From: Nostoc piscinale CENA21
Lineage (GTDB): Bacteria; Cyanobacteriota; Cyanobacteriia; Cyanobacteriales; Nostocaceae
Length of the DNA stretch: 64,000 bases
Assembly (NCBI RefSeq): GCF_001298445.1
Contig: NZ_CP012036.1
Location: 3,253,351-3,317,350 of the forward strand
Direction of reading: 5' to 3'
Position numbers and translations under genes: made by a program. The notes under the pieces were generated by a model. It saw only the letters and a program-made list of their open reading frames with translations. It searched no databases and was not told the origin of the DNA. Shown one piece after another: positions 46,503-55,556 of the stretch (position 1 is the first letter of the stretch; the number at the start of each line of letters is the position of its first letter).

Positions 46503-46777
46503 TGGAACGTGCGTTGGAAAACACTCTGAAGCTGATCGTACTCCTGAGATGAACCATTACGGCGTAGAGTCCGCAAACGATTTTCTAACATCATTCTGGC
46601 TTCAGTGCGTCCAATAGGTTGAAATTTAATACCTTTAACGTCGTTTGTGACCAGAAAAAATAAGCGTTGGGCATAAAGTGTAGTGAACATATCTTGGTTG
46701 TCGTCAACCACACAGATCCGATAAAGTAAGCCCCAAGTTGGATGATTGATGTAAATTTCAGAGTTTTCTGGAGTCAT
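46499..46777 (-). CDS. pipX: PII-interacting coactivator PipX
   Basis: 92 residues. The N-terminal Tudor-like part YINHPTWGLLYRICVVDDNQ, then LFFLVTNDVKGIKFQPIGRT and the helical end ARMMLENRLRTLRRNGSSQE, match PipX. PipX swaps between the PII protein GlnB and the nitrogen regulator NtcA according to 2-oxoglutarate and energy level, coactivating NtcA when nitrogen is short. Full length, with a four-base overlap to yggS. Confidence 0.96.
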   Translation of the reverse strand: MTPENSEIYINHPTWGLLYRICVVDDNQDMFTTLYAQRLFFLVTNDVKGIKFQPIGRTEARMMLENRLRTLRRNGSSQEYDQLQSVFQRTFQ

Positions 46778-47242
46778 TTAAGAGTCAAGGTAGGAGTATG
46801 TATATTAATTTGTAGTTTTAGACAAACATCCAGACGATGATCATACCTGTTCGTCAGAATATTTAGTTAAAACTACTCCAATTGAGTGACTTCTGCCATT
46901 GCGGCAGTGCTGAAATTCTTGATGATGCCTAGTAGACAAATGAAGCTAACAGTAGGAAAAGGTAAAATCACCAAGGATTGATCAAACTAGGGTAACTTGT
47001 ACTTATTTGCTATTGGCAACACAAAAAACCTCTGCTTTTTTGTTTGGGTTGCCACGTTGCAAGCCCTATTTACCCTCTAAAGTTTGCCTTAGCCAAGGCT
47101 GACTCTCAAATTGATGTTGGCGCTGGCTTCTCTCCATGTTGCCATAATTATTATTTAGTGGCACAAAATTGCCTGCAATTGCCGACTTTTGATGATTCAT
47201 CATTCAGGAATTAGGTGTTGCACCAATTTAGTTCAGCAAGGT
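46778..47242. promoter_or_regulatory. Upstream region of pipX with an inverted repeat
   Basis: About 465 bases between the end of the trpE/pabB gene and pipX. GGCAAC (47015-47020) pairs with GTTGCC (47048-47053), enclosing complementary A6 and T6 tracts, giving a hairpin that could end the upstream gene's leftward transcript. I did not find a clear NtcA box (GTAN8TAC). Confidence 0.4.
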
Positions 47243-48784
47243 TCATTGGTAATTAAGCATTTTCAGAGCCGCTAGTTGTGCTTGTGCTTTGTGCAGAGAT
47301 TCATACCATTCTCTTTCAGGATCACTGTCTGCCACAATCCCTGCACCCACTTGTCCCCATACGGTTTTGAGTGCTGAGTGCTGAGTAAGAGATTCTTCCC
47401 CTGCTCCCTGCTCCCTGCCCCCTGCCCCCTGCTCTTCAGATGGAGATGCGGGTGCTAACAGTAGGGTACGAATCAAGATATTTAAATCCAAGTTACCGCG
47501 CCAGTCTAGATAGCCGCAAGAACCATAAAACAGGCTACGTCGCACAGGCTCTAGTTCTTCGATAATTTCCATGCACCGCACTTTGGGACACCCTGTGATT
47601 GTGCCGCCTGGGAACATGGCACGAATCAAATTAACGGCGCTTTGGTCAGATTTTAAAGTACCTTTAACGTTGCTGACAAGGTGCATAACGTGGCTATATC
47701 GCTCAATTGTCAGCAGTTCGTCAACTTTTACTGTTCCCCATTCACACACTCGCCCTAAATCATTGCGTTCTAAGTCTACCAGCATGATATGTTCTGCACG
47801 TTCTTTGGTGTTGCTGAGTAGTTCTTGTGCCAGTTGATCATCTTGTTCTGGGATTGTACCGCGCGATCGCGTCCCAGCAATTGGTCGAGTTTGGGCTTGC
47901 TGATTTTGCAACAGCACTAACCTTTCTGGTGAACAGCTGACTACTTCACCCCAAGGAGTCTGCCAGTAGCTGGCAAAGGGTGAAGGATTGATTTTCTGTA
48001 ATGCTTGGTAAATTGACCAGCCAGAAGCCGTTGTAGATGCAGCAAATCGCAAAGAAAGATTCGCCTGAAAGATATCTCCAGCCTGAATATATTTTTTGGC
48101 GCGGTTGACTGATGTTTCATAATCTGACTGCGATGTAAAGAACTCAGGGACGGAATTGATGGGTGTATGGGGTGAGGAGGTAATTGGGTAGAGTGAATTC
48201 CCTGAATTTTTATCTTCTAAAAGAATTTTTAACCTATCTACATCATTAATGTCACTACCTGCTAACCAAAGAATTTGTTCAACATGATCCAAAACGGCAA
48301 ATGATTCTGGTTCATACCAAAAAGCTACGGGGAAGGGTAGAGTATCAGATTTAGCAAAAGGTAACTGTTCAATTTCCCAAGCGACATCATAGCCAAGCCA
48401 TCCTAGCCAACCACCGGTGAAGGGGAGATGAGGGGGCAGGGGCAGGGGCAGGGAGGATGGGAGAAAAGTTTCTTCCCCTACACCCTTACACCCTTGTACC
48501 CCTAAACCCCTACTTTGTAGCAACTCTTCCAAAAAAGGAAAAACCTGACCTAATTGCGGTGTCCACATCTGCGGTACACCATCGACTATCCGGGGTGCGC
48601 CTGCACAGATAGAATAGCGGCTGAGTTGGGGTTGGCTTGTGGGGGTTGGGTAAGGACTTTCTAGCAGGGTAGCAATGCCTGACGATGTGGTAGGCAGAAA
48701 TAAGGCGGCGAAAATTTCCGCGCCAGTACGATTTTCTAGGGGGAGCGATCGCCAATGCCAAGGTTGGTCATAATGAGTGAACAG
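47243..48784 (-). CDS. Chorismate-binding enzyme, anthranilate synthase I / aminodeoxychorismate synthase I type
   Basis: About 514 residues if read from the CTG at 48784. The chorismate-binding core is clear: IQAGDIFQANLSLRF, PIAGTRSRG, ERAEHIMLVDLERNDLGRVC, FPGGTITGCPKVRCMEIIEE and GQVGAGIVADSDPE. The PIAGT motif has Ala where E. coli PabB has a catalytic Lys, so TrpE-like and PabB-like roles cannot be separated. The conserved front WHWRSLPLENRTGAEIFAAL lies upstream of the first in-frame ATG (48568), and no ATG, GTG or TTG precedes it. Two low-complexity inserts (around KGVGEETFLPSSLPLPLPP and EEQGAGGREQGAGEES) come from intragenic tandem repeats. Confidence 0.82.
   Translation of the reverse strand: MFTHYDQPWHWRSLPLENRTGAEIFAALFLPTTSSGIATLLESPYPTPTSQPQLSRYSICAGAPRIVDGVPQMWTPQLGQVFPFLEELLQSRGLGVQGCKGVGEETFLPSSLPLPLPPHLPFTGGWLGWLGYDVAWEIEQLPFAKSDTLPFPVAFWYEPESFAVLDHVEQILWLAGSDINDVDRLKILLEDKNSGNSLYPITSSPHTPINSVPEFFTSQSDYETSVNRAKKYIQAGDIFQANLSLRFAASTTASGWSIYQALQKINPSPFASYWQTPWGEVVSCSPERLVLLQNQQAQTRPIAGTRSRGTIPEQDDQLAQELLSNTKERAEHIMLVDLERNDLGRVCEWGTVKVDELLTIERYSHVMHLVSNVKGTLKSDQSAVNLIRAMFPGGTITGCPKVRCMEIIEELEPVRRSLFYGSCGYLDWRGNLDLNILIRTLLLAPASPSEEQGAGGREQGAGEESLTQHSALKTVWGQVGAGIVADSDPEREWYESLHKAQAQLAALKMLNYQ
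47370..47445. repeat. Heptanucleotide repeat inside the trpE/pabB coding region
   Basis: TGAGTGCTGAGTGCTGAG is followed by CCCTGCTCCCTGCTCCCTGC and further CCCCTGC units. On the coding strand this translates in frame to EEQGAGGREQGAGEES and SLTQHSALK. The family lacks this insert between the LNILIRTLL and KTVWGQVGAG segments. Confidence 0.75.
48420..48515. repeat. Second tandem repeat inside the trpE/pabB coding region
   Basis: GGGGCAGGGGCAGGGGCAGG and a CACCCTTACACCCTTGTACC stretch lie within the reading frame, encoding a low-complexity linker rich in Pro and Leu just before LPFTGGWLGWLGYDVAWEIE. The same CACCCTTACACCC unit occurs between genes at 2464, 18778 and 57676. Confidence 0.75.
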
Positions 48785-48785
48785 C

Positions 48786-49706
48786 TTAAAATTGATTACC
48801 GGAAATTACCCGCACTCCCCAGAATAAAGTTAAAGTGGCGATCGCAAACCAATCCCATCTTTTGAGTCGTAATTCATGCCACTGCACTTTGTGTTCGTGA
48901 GGACTAGTAAAACCGCGCACCATCATCGCATTTGCCATTTGGTCTGCTCTTAACAGCAAATTTTCTAACAGTCTTTCGGCGACAATCATCCAAACTTTAA
49001 CCGCACCTTTTAACCCTAGTTTTTTCCAATTAATCGCCCTTGTCATGACTGAGCGAATCAAATTCTGCACTTCTTCTAAAACTAGGGGAATAAATCGCAA
49101 GGACAAAGTTAAAGTCAAGGTAATTTCTGTTACAGGCAATTTGAGTCTGCGTAAGGGCTGCATAAGACTTTCAATTGCTGCCGTGATTTCTTCTGGCGCA
49201 GTTGTCAACAAATACAAGTTAGTACTGTAGATTACCGTAAATAAAATGGTACTCAGACGTACCGCCAAATCCAAAGAACGGCGGGTGATTCTGACTGGCC
49301 CTTGATGGAACAAGACGTAGGAGTATTTTTTAGTGCTGAGTGCTGGCTGGGGAGTTGGGACGGGTGAGTTAGACTTGGGAGCTAAAATTTGTTCATTAGC
49401 TGGGAGACGGGGTTGATAACTCACACCCAAGCCATCGGGGCTAACGGCGGCAATAAATAATACTAAAATTGTGAGTGTTAATAACCAACCTAGTTGTTGC
49501 TGCCAAACTCGGCGGGGAATTTTGGCAACTAAGGTAAAAAGAATTAACAGCACGACTAACAAGATGCGCCATTCGTTAGTCGCAAAGCTGTAACTAGTTA
49601 AAAAACTCATCAACCAAGCAATCTTGACGCGGGGATCAAGCTTATGCAGCCAAGTTTGCGGTTGTTCTAAATATAGCCCTAGTGGGAGCGATCGCAGTAA
49701 ATCCAT
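48786..49706 (-). CDS. Energy-coupling factor transporter T component (CbiQ/EcfT family)
   Basis: 306 residues with about five membrane segments. It has the two short Arg motifs of EcfT proteins that contact the ATPases: VMTRAINWKKLGLKG and MMVRGFTSPHEH. LYLEQPQTWLHKLDPRVKIA is the typical start. Such proteins link ATPase subunits to a vitamin- or metal-binding S component; neither is adjacent here, as is usual for the shared (group II) type. A loop at about 105-130 (NSPVPTPQPALSTKK) is coded by a TGCTGAG-type repeat near 49333. It lies between der and the chorismate-enzyme gene, almost touching the latter. Confidence 0.9.
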   Translation of the reverse strand: MDLLRSLPLGLYLEQPQTWLHKLDPRVKIAWLMSFLTSYSFATNEWRILLVVLLILFTLVAKIPRRVWQQQLGWLLTLTILVLFIAAVSPDGLGVSYQPRLPANEQILAPKSNSPVPTPQPALSTKKYSYVLFHQGPVRITRRSLDLAVRLSTILFTVIYSTNLYLLTTAPEEITAAIESLMQPLRRLKLPVTEITLTLTLSLRFIPLVLEEVQNLIRSVMTRAINWKKLGLKGAVKVWMIVAERLLENLLLRADQMANAMMVRGFTSPHEHKVQWHELRLKRWDWFAIATLTLFWGVRVISGNQF

Positions 49707-49721
49707 AAGATAAGGTAAAAG

Positions 49722-49779
49722 TTAAAAGGCAAAAGTAAAAAGAGAAAATTTTACCTTTTTACTTTTTACTTTTTACTTC
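49722..49779. repeat. GTAAAAA/TTTTTAC inverted tandem repeats after der
   Basis: AAAAGTAAAAAG-type units face CCTTTTTACTTTTTACTTTT units across a short spacer, forming an A/T-rich hairpin between der and the ECF gene. Confidence 0.55.
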
Positions 49780-49780
49780 A

Positions 49781-51142
49781 TTACACGCGAGTTGCGCGGT
49801 TGACATTACCACTTTCCACATCACGGACTTTTTTACTCCGCCAGAATAGACGAATGGGTGTACCCTTAAAGCCTAATTGTTGGCGGAATTGTCTTTCGAT
49901 ATAGCGACGGTAGTTGTCGTTGAAGCGTTTAGCATCGTTCACAAACAAAGCAATTGTTGGTGGTTGGGTGCTAACTTGAGTACCATAATAAATTCTGCCC
50001 TGACGACCACCGCGAGAAGTTGGGGGTGAGTGCCATCTTACCGCTTCTTCTAAAACTTCGTTAATTACCGATGTCGTCACACGTCGCTTGTGTTCTGCGG
50101 CTGCTTGAACAACTAATTCTAAAATCTTTTCTACCCGTTGTCCTGTCAAGGCGCTGACAAAGATAGTCGAAGCCCAGTCGGTAAAGTGTAGTCGCTCTTG
50201 CAGACTTTTTTCGTAATCGTAGATAGTATGAGAGTCCTTTTCAACGGCATCCCATTTATTGACAACAACGATGCAAGCTCGACCTTCTTCAATGATGCGC
50301 CCTGCTAATTTTTGGTCTTGTTCCGTAACTCCGTCTAAAGCATCTAAGACTAATAAAACGACATCGGCGCGGCGAATGGCTTTAAAAGCACGGTTGATGC
50401 TGAAAAATTCCGTCCCGTAGTCTATGTTTTTCTTTTTGCGAATCCCGGCGGTATCAATCAGCCGATATTGTTGTCCATCGCGTTCGATAAAAGTGTCTAT
50501 AGCATCTCGCGTTGTGCCAGAAATGGGGCTAACAATAGCTCTTTGTTCACCCACAAAAGCATTTAATAAACTTGATTTCCCCACATTTGGCCGACCAATG
50601 ATCGCTACTTTAATTTCATTAGTTTCTGGTATTTCTGTTACAGGCGGAATGTGTTTAATTAACTCGTCGAGTAAGTCGCCTGTACCGTTGCCATGAATTG
50701 CAGAGATCGGGTATGGTTCTCCTAACCCCAATTCCCAAAACTCGGCTGCTTGTATTAAGCCTTGTTCTGGAGATTCGCATTTGTTCACAGCCAGGAGTAC
50801 TGGTACTGGTTGTTGACGTAACCATTCGGCGATTTCTTCATCAGCTGATGTGGGGCCTGTTTGACCATTCACTACAAAAATGGCTGCGCTTGCTTCGTTG
50901 AGGGCTGCTAGTGCTTGCTGACGAATCAATGGCAGAAATTCGGTGTCATCGTTAAAGACTAAACCACCCGTATCTACCACCAAATACTCGCGATCATTCC
51001 AAAAAGCAGGCAGATAAGTGCGATCGCGGGTCACACCTGGTTCATCGTGGACAATCGCCGTTTGTTCCCCAGCGAGACGATTAACCAGGGTGGATTTGCC
51101 GACATTCGGTCGGCCGATAATTGCAACAATTGGCAGTCCCAT
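49781..51142 (-). CDS. der: Ribosome assembly GTPase Der (EngA)
   Basis: 453 residues with two consecutive GTPase domains: G1 IIGRPNVGKSTLVNRL and IIGRPNVGKSSLLNAF; G3 VVDTGGL and LIDTAGIRKK; G4 NKCE and NKWD. A C-terminal KH-like domain ends FKGTPIRLFWRSKK. Der is an essential 50S subunit assembly factor. The length is normal. Confidence 0.97.
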   Translation of the reverse strand: MGLPIVAIIGRPNVGKSTLVNRLAGEQTAIVHDEPGVTRDRTYLPAFWNDREYLVVDTGGLVFNDDTEFLPLIRQQALAALNEASAAIFVVNGQTGPTSADEEIAEWLRQQPVPVLLAVNKCESPEQGLIQAAEFWELGLGEPYPISAIHGNGTGDLLDELIKHIPPVTEIPETNEIKVAIIGRPNVGKSSLLNAFVGEQRAIVSPISGTTRDAIDTFIERDGQQYRLIDTAGIRKKKNIDYGTEFFSINRAFKAIRRADVVLLVLDALDGVTEQDQKLAGRIIEEGRACIVVVNKWDAVEKDSHTIYDYEKSLQERLHFTDWASTIFVSALTGQRVEKILELVVQAAAEHKRRVTTSVINEVLEEAVRWHSPPTSRGGRQGRIYYGTQVSTQPPTIALFVNDAKRFNDNYRRYIERQFRQQLGFKGTPIRLFWRSKKVRDVESGNVNRATRV

Positions 51143-51297
51143 AAAACCAGGAGTAGAGAAACAGTCAGTATATCACATCTGTCTATTTTAGCGACTTTCA
51201 GTCTTTCTTTAATTTTCTCTGATAAAAGAAAATTTACTACGAAACTTTAAATAACAAGCTTGGCAAGAAAACTGGCAATCACAGCGAAGGAGATTGT

Positions 51298-52158
51298 GTG
51301 TTGAGAACTCGTAAGTGGTTGATAAAAGCCAGCAGATCAGCTTTTCAATGTATAAGGTGGTGCATATTGCTTGGCTGCTGCACTTTACTATATGCCCATT
51401 TAATTGAACCGAATTGGATAGAAATTAATTCTTTACAACTGACATTACCCAATCTCGCCCCAGAATTTAACGGTTATCGCATTGTCCAAATTAGTGATAT
51501 TCACCGCGATCGCTGGATGACTCCGCGACGACTCAAGCGAATAGTCCGACTAATTAACCAACAAAAACCCGATTTAATTGCAATTACAGGTGATTTAGTC
51601 ACACGCAATTTACCACAATTCATCCCTTCATTAACAGTTTCTTTAAATCACTTCACACCCAAAGATAAAACTGTAGCAATATTAGGAAATCACGACCACG
51701 AGAACGATACCCAAGCAATTATTAAAGCCATACAAAAAAGCAATATTGTCTACTTAGGCAATGATATTTACACACTCCAACGCGGGAATGCAATGTTACA
51801 TATTGCGGGTGTAGATGATGTGCAGATGGGTAAAAGCCGACTAGATTTAGTCATGCAGAAATTACCCAAAACAGGCGCAGCAATATTGTTAGCCCACGAA
51901 CCAGACTTTGCTATTACCAGCGCGGCGACAGGGCGGTTTGATTTGCAACTTTCAGGACATTCCCACGGTGGACAAATCCGCTTACCGTTCATCACACCGC
52001 CGATACTTCCGCCTTTTGCAAGACAGTATTATTTAGGAAAATATCAGGTAGGTAAGATGTTTTTGTATACTAACCGAGGTTTAGGAATGACAGGTTTACA
52101 TCTGCGTTTCTTTGCCCGTCCTGAAATTACGGTCTTTACTTTAGTTGCGCCAAGGTGA
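51298..52158 (+). CDS. Metallophosphoesterase (YkuE-like)
   Basis: 286 residues, GTG start behind GAAGGAG. An N-terminal membrane segment (CIRWCILLGCCTLLYAHLI, about 18-36) is followed by a calcineurin-like phosphoesterase domain: VQISDIHRD, AITGDLVTRN, ILGNHDHEND, LLAHEPDF and LSGHSHGGQIRLP. All metal ligands appear present. The family includes membrane-anchored phosphodiesterases acting on lipid or nucleotide phosphates. The substrate is unknown. It is divergent from der. Confidence 0.9.
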   Translation: MLRTRKWLIKASRSAFQCIRWCILLGCCTLLYAHLIEPNWIEINSLQLTLPNLAPEFNGYRIVQISDIHRDRWMTPRRLKRIVRLINQQKPDLIAITGDLVTRNLPQFIPSLTVSLNHFTPKDKTVAILGNHDHENDTQAIIKAIQKSNIVYLGNDIYTLQRGNAMLHIAGVDDVQMGKSRLDLVMQKLPKTGAAILLAHEPDFAITSAATGRFDLQLSGHSHGGQIRLPFITPPILPPFARQYYLGKYQVGKMFLYTNRGLGMTGLHLRFFARPEITVFTLVAPR

Positions 52159-52241
52159 TGAAGTCATAACCAGTTAAAGAAGCAGCAATATCTGGGGTTA
52201 GTTGAGCAATTAGTGTAGTCTATAGAGGTTGTGTAATTCCC

Positions 52242-52676
52242 ATGCGTCGCCCAATTATCTATATTTTGATTTTGCTAGTTTCGATGTTAATTGTGACTTT
52301 GTGGTGGCCTGTACATGACTCGCAATGTAACTCAGAAGCTTTTTTAAAATCAAACAAACAAAAACTTCAGATAACAGCCTCTCAAGTTGTTGTGCAACCC
52401 TGGCGTGGCGAACATAATGTATATGGGATTTTCATGGTTCCCGATGAATACAAACAAGCACCATTTTTTGTGTTATCTGTTCTGAATGCTGGTAACTATT
52501 GTTCTCAACCATTTGGTTACAGCCAAAACTATGATGATGTATTTGCCCAACCAGGAACTCATTTAATTAGGTATTATCTGAGGACACGCATTGCGTTGCG
52601 GATGATTGTTCAAGGTTCATATTTGCAACTTAATAATCAACAAAACTGGGTGTTAATTTACCAACAAGTTAAGTAA
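52242..52676 (+). CDS. Small membrane-anchored or exported protein, unknown function
   Basis: 144 residues. MRRPIIYILILLVSMLIVTL is a membrane anchor or signal. The remaining 120 residues form one domain with three cysteines (SQCNSEAFL, GNYCSQPFGY) and no recognisable motif. It follows the phosphoesterase by 83 bases on the same strand and may share its transcript. Confidence 0.65.
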   Translation: MRRPIIYILILLVSMLIVTLWWPVHDSQCNSEAFLKSNKQKLQITASQVVVQPWRGEHNVYGIFMVPDEYKQAPFFVLSVLNAGNYCSQPFGYSQNYDDVFAQPGTHLIRYYLRTRIALRMIVQGSYLQLNNQQNWVLIYQQVK

Positions 52677-52931
52677 AAAGACAGGAGGCAGAAGGACGAC
52701 ACTTTGCTCAATTCGGGGAACCCGCCCACACAAGTGTCTCCACGAGGGAAGGGGTTTTTAAGCTTGGTCACTTTTATTTACATATATAGCAATCCTAAGT
52801 CATTTATAAATATCTCTCTCCCTTGTCTACCTTTTCTACCTTGTCTCCCTTATCTTTGTTGTTCACATATCAACTAGGACTGCTATAGTTGGATTTATTT
52901 GTGCCTACCTACTTATCAATTCTTGTTAGTC
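52677..52931. repeat. Repeat-containing gap between convergent genes
   Basis: Contains CCACACAAGTGTCTCCACGA and the CTACCTTGTC tandem type (CCCTTGTCTACCTTTTCTAC) near 52820. No gene is seen. Confidence 0.4.
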
Positions 52932-53960
52932 TTAAGGAGTAATTGGAGTGGCTAAATTTTCATGTTTGGCTAACAAAGCAGAGGTAGTATTCACAACAAT
53001 TTGCGCTGCACCTGCAAAAAACGATCGCTCAATTGTCCTAAGCTGATCGCTAGGTTGATGATAATGAGGACTACGCAGATTAGCCGTATCTGTTACTAAA
53101 ACTGCCCCTACTCCTTGATACCAAAACGGTGCATGGTCACTACGCAGAGTATCAGGTGTGAGTAATCCCTTCAATGGAATAGGTACTGTGAGAACGGCTG
53201 GTAAATTAGCTGGTTGTGTGTTTTGAAAAGCACTCAGCAAAGGTAAATGTTCTGTATCACCCACAACTGCTAAAAAGTCTCCTTTATCGCTGGGAGGTGT
53301 TACAGGTAAACCCGGTGGATATTGTTGACAGCCAGGAGTGTAGCAAGCATAACCAACCATATCCATAATAATGACACCACTGAGATTTTTTAACCGTTTG
53401 GCTTGAGCGGCGAAAGCTTTGCTACCCAACAGTCCGGCTTCTTCTTTATCAAAAAAAGCTAACTGTAAAGTGCGTGGTGTTGGCTGGGAACCAAGTAATC
53501 TGCCAACTTCTAACACAACTGCCACCCCAGTACCATTATCATCAGCACCTGGAGAGGAAGCGACTGTATCATAATGTGCGCCAACCAAAATTGTACCTGC
53601 TGTTTTCTCAGTCCCTAAACGTTCTGCAAAGATATTCACACCCTGAGTAAATTTCTCTAGCTGTGGTTTCCAGCCGTATTTTTTTAATTCACTTGTGATA
53701 TATGTACGAGTACGCGATCGCTCTGCTGTTGTATAGCGTTGAAAATTTAACTTTTCAATGTGGGTAAGCAAATTCTCAACCGAAACTTGCAGTGTATTTT
53801 CCTGTGCTGGCGGCTTGGGTTGAGCTTGTTGTTCTGGTACTTGCTCAACAATTTCTGGTGCAGAACGCTGGGGAAAAAAACTATTAAACGCAATGCTTCT
53901 ACTACCAACTATCACAACTACCACCAGCGCCAACAGCACCAGCCAAATCCGTTTTCGCAT
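52932..53960 (-). CDS. M28-family metallopeptidase
   Basis: 342 residues from the ATG at 53960 (MRKRIWLVLLALVVVVIVGS), chosen because it begins with a signal/anchor; the frame stays open to 54104 but that extension has no family character. The co-catalytic zinc site is visible: VGAHYDTVASSPGADDNGTG (His, Asp), FFDKEEAGLLGSKAF (Glu pair) and SDHAPFWYQG (His). The family comprises aminopeptidases and glutaminyl cyclase-like enzymes. It is probably exported or membrane-bound. It is divergent from the SafE-type gene. Confidence 0.88.
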   Translation of the reverse strand: MRKRIWLVLLALVVVVIVGSRSIAFNSFFPQRSAPEIVEQVPEQQAQPKPPAQENTLQVSVENLLTHIEKLNFQRYTTAERSRTRTYITSELKKYGWKPQLEKFTQGVNIFAERLGTEKTAGTILVGAHYDTVASSPGADDNGTGVAVVLEVGRLLGSQPTPRTLQLAFFDKEEAGLLGSKAFAAQAKRLKNLSGVIIMDMVGYACYTPGCQQYPPGLPVTPPSDKGDFLAVVGDTEHLPLLSAFQNTQPANLPAVLTVPIPLKGLLTPDTLRSDHAPFWYQGVGAVLVTDTANLRSPHYHQPSDQLRTIERSFFAGAAQIVVNTTSALLAKHENLATPITP

Positions 53961-54078
53961 ACATTGAACCTTGCTTTCCAGACCTAGAGTAACGCAAACC
54001 AAAGTTTGACGACTTGTCTGTTGACAGAGGCAAAAATTTAACATATTGTTCCTTGTTTGGGCAGTGCTGTAGCTGGAT

Positions 54079-55290
54079 ATGTTAGATTTATCGCTAATCG
54101 CCATCCTGGGATTTCTCGGCAGTTTTGGGCATTGCTTCGGGATGTGTGGCCCGTTGACAGTGGCATTTTCGCTGTCTGGTAAGCAAAATGGTCAGAAATC
54201 GACCTCAGAATTTTCATCTACTTGGCAACAGCAATTAATATTTCACTTTTTACTGAACCTCGGCAGACTATTAAGCTACGCCCTGGTGGGTGCGGGAATT
54301 GGGGCTGTCGGTTCGGTATTGTTTGAAGGTGGACAACTAGCGGGGATTGGCAGTGAATTTCGCCGTTGGATGGCGATGATTACCGGAATTATGCTGATTT
54401 GGTTTGGCTTAGGACAAATTAAACCAAATTGGTTGCCTCATATTCCTGTATTACACCCCTTATTAAAAAGTAATTTACACGATCGCCTGAGTGCAGGTAT
54501 GGTCAAACTTTCCTACCAAACCAAATGGTGGACACCCATATTTTTGGGAATGACTTGGGGTTTAATGCCTTGTGGTTTTTTGTATGCAGCCCAAATTAAA
54601 GCCGCAGAAACCAGCAACCTCTGGATGGGTGCAGCCACAATGTTAGCTTTTGGTGTGGGAACTTTACCCACCATGCTGGGAGTTGGTGTTTCCACTTCGT
54701 TAATTAGTAAAGATCGGCGCAGTCAATTATTTCGCTTAGGCGGTTGGGTGACACTAACTATTGGTGCAATTACCTTATTGCGGACTGGTGACACAATGGT
54801 AGACTACACCGGACACGCTGCCTTATTTTGCTTGATGTTAGCTTTAATTGCTCGCCCAATTAGTAGTTGGTGGGCTGCACCTATGCGTTATCGGCGGGCT
54901 TTGGGCGTGGGTGCTTTTGTACTGTCTCTCGTCCACACCACCCATAATATTGAACATTCTCTGCAATGGAATTTTGCCGCTTTTTGGTTTTTTCCCAGAG
55001 AATTTCGCTGGGGGATGGCTGCGGGTGCTGTAGCATTGATCTTAATGACTCCTGCTGCTTTAACTAGTTGGGAATCGTTGCAAAAATCTTGGGGTAAACT
55101 TTGGCGGCAAATTCATCTTTTAACTGTGCCGGCTTTAATCTTGAGTACCTTTCATGCAGTGGTGATAGGTTCCCATTACCTGGGTTCTCTAGAATCAACT
55201 TGGGGAAATAAGTTGGCAACAGTGCTACTCGTTATAGCTACCCTTGGGGTATTGCTGTTGCGTTGGTTAACAGCAGGTGAGTCGAAGTAA
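54079..55290 (+). CDS. SafE/UreH-type membrane protein
   Basis: 403 residues with many membrane segments. The first half matches the TauE/SafE-UreH group, with LGFLGSFGHCFGMCGPLTVA (a GHCxGMCGP metal-type motif) and WGLMPCGFLYAAQIKA, resembling DsbD/CcdA-type transporters. The second half adds further hydrophobic segments with His-containing stretches (LVHTTHNIEHSL). These proteins are often linked to copper or other metal handling. The next gene, an exported protein with an FAHKVQ start, may be its partner. Confidence 0.82.
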   Translation: MLDLSLIAILGFLGSFGHCFGMCGPLTVAFSLSGKQNGQKSTSEFSSTWQQQLIFHFLLNLGRLLSYALVGAGIGAVGSVLFEGGQLAGIGSEFRRWMAMITGIMLIWFGLGQIKPNWLPHIPVLHPLLKSNLHDRLSAGMVKLSYQTKWWTPIFLGMTWGLMPCGFLYAAQIKAAETSNLWMGAATMLAFGVGTLPTMLGVGVSTSLISKDRRSQLFRLGGWVTLTIGAITLLRTGDTMVDYTGHAALFCLMLALIARPISSWWAAPMRYRRALGVGAFVLSLVHTTHNIEHSLQWNFAAFWFFPREFRWGMAAGAVALILMTPAALTSWESLQKSWGKLWRQIHLLTVPALILSTFHAVVIGSHYLGSLESTWGNKLATVLLVIATLGVLLLRWLTAGESK

Positions 55291-55315
55291 AAAGTAAAAA
55301 GTAAAAAGTAAAAAA
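55286..55315 (+). repeat. GTAAAAA tandem repeat
   Basis: Four copies of GTAAAAA directly after the SafE-type gene. A reverse-orientation partner (AACTTTTTACTTTTGCC) is found at 55508-55524 before the next gene, so the intervening stretch could form a long stem. Confidence 0.6.
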
Positions 55316-55556
55316 ATAATCTCCATAAGTTAAGCTTAGGCGCTTGTGAGCATTTTTATTTTTCTTTAAGTAAGTCGGTGGGAAAAAACCAAACTATGTT
55401 AAGAAAGGTCAATTAAGCTAAAACCGTCTTTAATTCTGCCTTCTGCCTCCTGCTTCCTGCCTTTTCCTAACTACAATTATTTACACTATTCTACTTATTT
55501 TGCCTTTTAACTTTTTACTTTTGCCTTGTTTGGTGAGTATGAATTATTTTCCAAGT

